In this document: positions 60,196-64,000 of the stretch, in pieces
How the letters are laid out: each line of letters starts with the position of its first letter
Position numbering within the stretch: position 1 is the first letter of the stretch
DNA from: Alitta virens
Lineage: Eukaryota > Annelida > Polychaeta > Phyllodocida > Nereididae
Direction: 5' to 3'
Length of the DNA: 64,000 bases
Assembly: GCA_932294295.1 (NCBI GenBank)
Contig: OW028573.1
Location: forward strand, 630,001-694,000
Position numbers and translations under genes: made by a program
The notes under the pieces: generated by a model
Told to the model about the DNA's origin: nothing
Databases searched by the model: none
The model's input: the letters and a program-made list of their open reading frames with translations, nothing else

Positions 60196-60388
60196 GTGGC
60201 GTAGCTAGGGTAAGCAGAGTGGGGGGGGGGGGGCACTCAGGGGGGCACAGTGTTTTTTTGGGGGGCCCACATAGATCATTTCGACGTGACTGTGTTAAGA
60301 GGCTGAAATTTTTTTTGGGGGGGGGGGCACAGCCTTTGAGTGGGGGGGGGGGACGTGCCCCCCCAGGCCCCCCATAGCTACGCCACTG
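60196..60388. mobile_element. MITE with CAGTGGCGTAGC ends
   Basis: A roughly 193-bp element has inverted ends CAGTGGCGTAGCTA and TAGCTACGCCACTG and several long G/C runs inside. The flanks share ATATATAGT (60187-60195 and again just after the right end). The end sequence and duplication size fit a hAT-type non-autonomous element. Confidence 0.75.
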
Positions 60389-60539
60389 CATATATAGTTT
60401 CGTATGGCATCATACAACACAATCATACTTCTGATAAGCTCCCGGATTCTGACTAATAATTAATTAGCTTATCACAGAAATGTATGCTATTTAGTAAGTT
60501 TAATCAACGTTTTTGAGTTATTGTTGATGTAGGCCAGCC

Positions 60540-60870
60540 ATTACCAAAGGTATATTATTGCGTTTTTTGTAACATTTTTTTTCATCTGTTTTTTTGGCTA
60601 CATACTTTTTTTTTCCAGTGTGCATTTTTGCTAAAAAAAATTTTTTGGCAGTATTTTTTATTTGTGACTTTTGCTACATAATTCGTTACAATGTGTTCTT
60701 TGCTACTTGATTTTTCGTCATTTGTGTTTTTTGCTACATAACATTTTTTCACTTTGTTTTATCCAACATAACTTTTCAGTGTGCATTTTTTGCTATGCAA
60801 TTTTTTGAGTTGGTGTTTTTCATTACATAATTTTTTTTGAATTATATATTGTATATATTTTTTTACATTA
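60540..60870. repeat. T-rich degenerate short repeats
   Basis: Many variants of TTTTTTGCTACATAA are strung together. This is low-complexity DNA. Confidence 0.7.
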
Positions 60871-61609
60871 TAGTTGAATCTGTTTGCTTTTATTCAAGGA
60901 CATTTGCGAATAAAACGCAAAATTATTTAACTCCTTCTAGAACCAATTGAGCAGAAAAAATAAATGTGGCAAAAAACTCAAATATTTGCGAATAAACGCA
61001 AATATTTGCGAATAAATGCAATATTATCTCCTTCTTGAACCAATTGAGCGAAAAAATAAAAAATAAAGTGGCCAGAAACGCCAAAAAAAGTTGTATGTGG
61101 CACTAAAAGGCTTCCGTATATGAGAGTAAAAACATAGAACTAAAAAGGGACAGCACTTATTCAGATCTAATGCTAAAATTATGCCAAATATACCAAATGA
61201 TAGCCCAAAGGCTCTACGTTAAGTACATGGCTTTGCTGGTCAATATCTTTTATGAGCAAATGATGCTCTGAGTATTATTTCAGACAAATTGGGGGACATC
61301 ATAAAAAAATCAGTTTTTCTAGAAAACAAGCGCGGTGACCCCCCTTTTTTATTGAGAAGGCCAAGACAAAATTAGAGCAGTTTCTTAAATTAAGGCCAAG
61401 GCCAAGGAATAGGCCAAGGCCGGGAGGGGGGTTGTATATACTTTAAAAGGCTGCTGCTCCCCTAATATTAGTCCGATTTTCGTCAAATAAAGACTGAATT
61501 GTTCAGGAAAATGTGTAGAATTTATATAATAGATAAGGTGAGGAAAATTAATAAGGTATACTGGGCAAAGACAAGAATATGCCCCCAACATTAATCGCTG
61601 TTTTTTAAT

Positions 61610-61715
61610 GTAGATAGTTAGATAGATAGATATGTAGATAGATAGATATGTAGATAGATATGTAGATATGTATATAAGTAGATAGATAGATAGATAGATA
61701 GTTTAGAGAGACAGA
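61610..61715. repeat. GATA microsatellite
   Basis: A run of TAGA/GATA units interspersed with TATG variants. Confidence 0.95.
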
Positions 61716-62566
61716 TAGATTTATATGCTTAATTTATTTAATCATAACATTTTGTAAAAAATATAGAATCAGTTATAGACCCAAACTATATCATAACTGA
61801 TTTTGATCTTTTCTATTGCCAATCAATGAAGCAGATGAGAAATGGGTGATATATATTGATACTTGAAATTTGTAGACAGGAAACCAGTAAACAGAGTGGT
61901 AATTATTTTTTGTATTCCCCTTGCCAAATTAAATATTTGTAACTGCTATATCAAACAGATAAATAAATCCAGAAACATTTATTTCTCATGAAACATTCCA
62001 CTGATCTTAGCACTTTCTGGCATTAATAATATAAATATTTTCCTATAAATCTCTACTAGGAGGTTTCAAAGTCACTGTAAACGGAGTTATACATTTTTTT
62101 CAAACAGTGAGTACTCATATTTCTGCTCATAAAAAAAAATTACAAAGCATACATAAACAGTGTTTTCAATAATATTTGCATAGCATATTTTATTTTTATT
62201 GAAGAAAAAAAAGATGTGAGAGCCCTATATGGATTTTGTAGATCACAATGAGAATTTCAGTTTACCAAGTTAGGAGTGCGGACATTCGAATTTTATGGAC
62301 TTCAAGGCATATAATCTGAAATTAAAAATTCTCTTCTTGAGAGATATCAACGTTGTTTTCTTATAATAAAACACATAATTTATACTTTATACTACATGTG
62401 AGTGAAAACAGAGTATAAATCGAATAATTATTTAAGAAGATATGACATTTTGAAATCAGTGGACAGAATTTTCCAGTTTGGGGCCCTTTTAATTGATTTT
62501 ACCCATTGTAAAGTGCAGCCCATGGCAAACACTTATTATATGACAGGTGCATTGATTGTGCGCACT

Positions 62567-62700
62567 CTGCATTACACTTGCCTTAAGCAAGGATGTACAG
62601 GCAGGTCAGATTGTGTTGCACTCTGCATTACACTTGCCTTAAGCAAGGATGTACAGGCAGGTCAGATTGTGTTGTGCTCTTCATTACACTTGCCTTGAGC
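62567..62700. repeat. About 57-bp tandem repeat, 2.4 units
   Basis: Units start CATTACACTTGCCTTAAGCA and contain GGATGTACAGGCAGGTCAGA. The first two are nearly identical and the third is truncated. Confidence 0.9.
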
Positions 62701-62984
62701 AAATACCTATCAGATTGAATGGATGTGTTAGGTGCAAGTTATTATGTGTGCACATCATTACACTTGCCCTCTGCTCATGTGTGACTCAATGCAGTGGTAG
62801 TGTGTGCTCATCACTACATTTATAGCTAGTCACTGCTCTACTCACATGTGTCAGCAGTTGCTTGTTAATTATGCTTAGTCTTAGCTAGTTTAGCCTGCTG
62901 CAAGGAATGTTGATTATTAGTACTGATTATATTGTTAGCAATGATTATATTGTTAACATTGAATTAATTATCAACATTGATTAT

Positions 62985-63110
62985 ATTGTTAACATTGATT
63001 GTATTATTAATTGATTGACTGTATTGTCAATCAATTGTCAATTGATGACACCTTGATTATGTTATTAATTGATTGACTGTGTTAGCAATCAATTGTCAAT
63101 TGATGACAAG
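62985..63110. repeat. About 60-bp tandem duplication with internal dyad symmetry
   Basis: Two units contain ATTAATTGATTGACTGT and AATCAATTGTCAATTGATGA. The segments TCAATCAATTG and CAATTGACAATT-like stretches can fold back on themselves. Confidence 0.75.
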
Positions 63111-63167
63111 TATCATTCCTTTTGCTTCATATTGATTTATTGTCAGTATTATGTGAGTGCATTGCCC

Positions 63168-63816
63168 TGTTAGGATGCCTCACTGTTAAGTCCTGAATTG
63201 TGGGAGGAGCTTACTAATTTTCCCTCCAAAACTTTCCCTCCAAAACTGCTAACCAAGCCAAAGTTGACACTCAGTACAATAGCCATTGTGACTTGAAGCT
63301 ATAAATAGCCTCAGCACAATGCAGAGCACTGCAGGGGGTCCACTTTTGCTCCATTGTCTCAGTTTCACTAATCCCTGCCAGAATTGGCAGAAAGATGCTG
63401 GTAGCAGCCCTGTTTGGGGGAGGTATCACCCCATGGAATGTAGAATTTACTGTGTTGTGATTGGTTGATAATTCCCTCTCAGCCCTGCTGGGGGGAAAAC
63501 TTCATGAATTGTGTTTTAATACATATACCTTGTGCACATTAAAAAGATCAGTTTTCATTTTGCCAGCTGAGGAAGCAAATCCACTCTTGTGTTATTTACT
63601 TGTACACTTTGGACTCTGAACATATTGTGCTTACTGCACTTTGGACTCTGCCCACTTTGGAACTGGGAGAACTTGGATTGCTTCAAGCTGAGATGAGACT
63701 CAGTTGAAAGTCTGCATATTCAAGTCACTCTGACTTTATGCTGTTTACTTGGAGATGAGCAGCTTGGACTTGGAAATGTCATTATATTGGAGTCATTAAT
63801 GACATGGACTTTTACA
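63168..63816 (+). mobile_element. Probable 5' LTR of an LTR retrotransposon
   Basis: About 650 bp starting TGTTAGGATGCC and ending TTTTACA obeys the TG...CA rule. It holds a TATA box (TATAAATAG at 63300-63308) and is followed after one base by a primer-binding-site-like sequence. The second LTR and the coding region would lie beyond the window, so the left boundary is an estimate. Confidence 0.6.
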
Positions 63817-63817
63817 T

Positions 63818-63835
63818 TGGTGACCGCGACGTGAT
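63818..63835 (+). promoter_or_regulatory. Primer-binding site of the LTR element
   Basis: TGGTGACCGCGACGTGAT starts with TGG, complementary to the CCA end of a tRNA, and sits directly after the LTR-like CA end. Closely similar sites are common in gypsy and BEL elements. An ATG follows at 63837 but its frame closes after 22 codons, so gag either starts later or is broken. Confidence 0.65.
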
Positions 63836-64000
63836 CATGGACCAGGACAGACAACACACTTATGCCACAGGAAGGAGAGAGAGACAAGCCCTTCACTGCT
63901 AAGTGATGTCAACACTTGCAACTGCAAGTACAGCCAAGCACATATTGACAATGTGCTTGAGGCTCAGATGAGCTAGTGAGGCATTTATGCTCTAAATCAC

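Overview
The window is AT-rich animal nuclear DNA. Genes are split by GT-AG introns, intergenic DNA is littered with SINEs, LINEs, MITEs, LTR elements and Polintons, and the host genes are metazoan families. Polintons, a P-element/THAP relic, and above all an acetylcholine-binding-protein (AChBP) type gene point to an aquatic invertebrate. AChBPs are best known from molluscs and annelids, so a lophotrochozoan is my first guess, but the sequence does not fix the phylum.

Layout. 1-5.4 kb: no host gene recognised; one tRNA-type SINE and a direct repeat pair around a LINE tail. 5.5-12.9 kb (minus): ten exons of an ARFGAP2/3 gene with MITEs in or between its introns. 12.92-13.03 kb: a 106-bp head-to-head promoter shared with AMN1 (13.0-15.8 kb, plus, seven exons, complete). 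16.9-19.8 kb (minus): a four-exon gene for a secreted nicotinic-receptor-like ligand-binding domain that stops where TM1 should begin, an AChBP-like protein. 15.05-21.1 kb is duplicated in tandem at 22.8-33.9 kb. The second copy carries only the last three AMN1 exons and a broken AChBP copy, and it is split by a mosaic of Ty3/gypsy and LINE pieces.

35-44 kb (plus): a Polinton/Maverick block with closely packed genes for a membrane protein, integrase, penton-like minor capsid, a basic protein, double-jelly-roll major capsid, A32/FtsK-type packaging ATPase and two small proteins. It is flanked on both sides by related genes with two PC4-like domains each. Most of these genes carry frameshifts or stops, and no DNA polymerase B or protease was found. 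46.4-50.1 kb (minus): a second Polinton remnant (integrase, ATPase) whose ATPase gene is interrupted by a 2.47-kb P element with matching inverted ends and a 7-bp target duplication. 50.1-51.3 kb: an unidentified GC-richer plus-strand coding relic. 55.87-59.74 kb: a nearly intact, 5'-truncated LINE. 60-64 kb: a MITE, simple and tandem repeats, and what looks like a 5' LTR with primer-binding site running off the right edge.

The working host genes are ARFGAP2/3 (COPI traffic), AMN1 (LRR protein) and the AChBP-like gene. The rest is mobile or virus-derived DNA.
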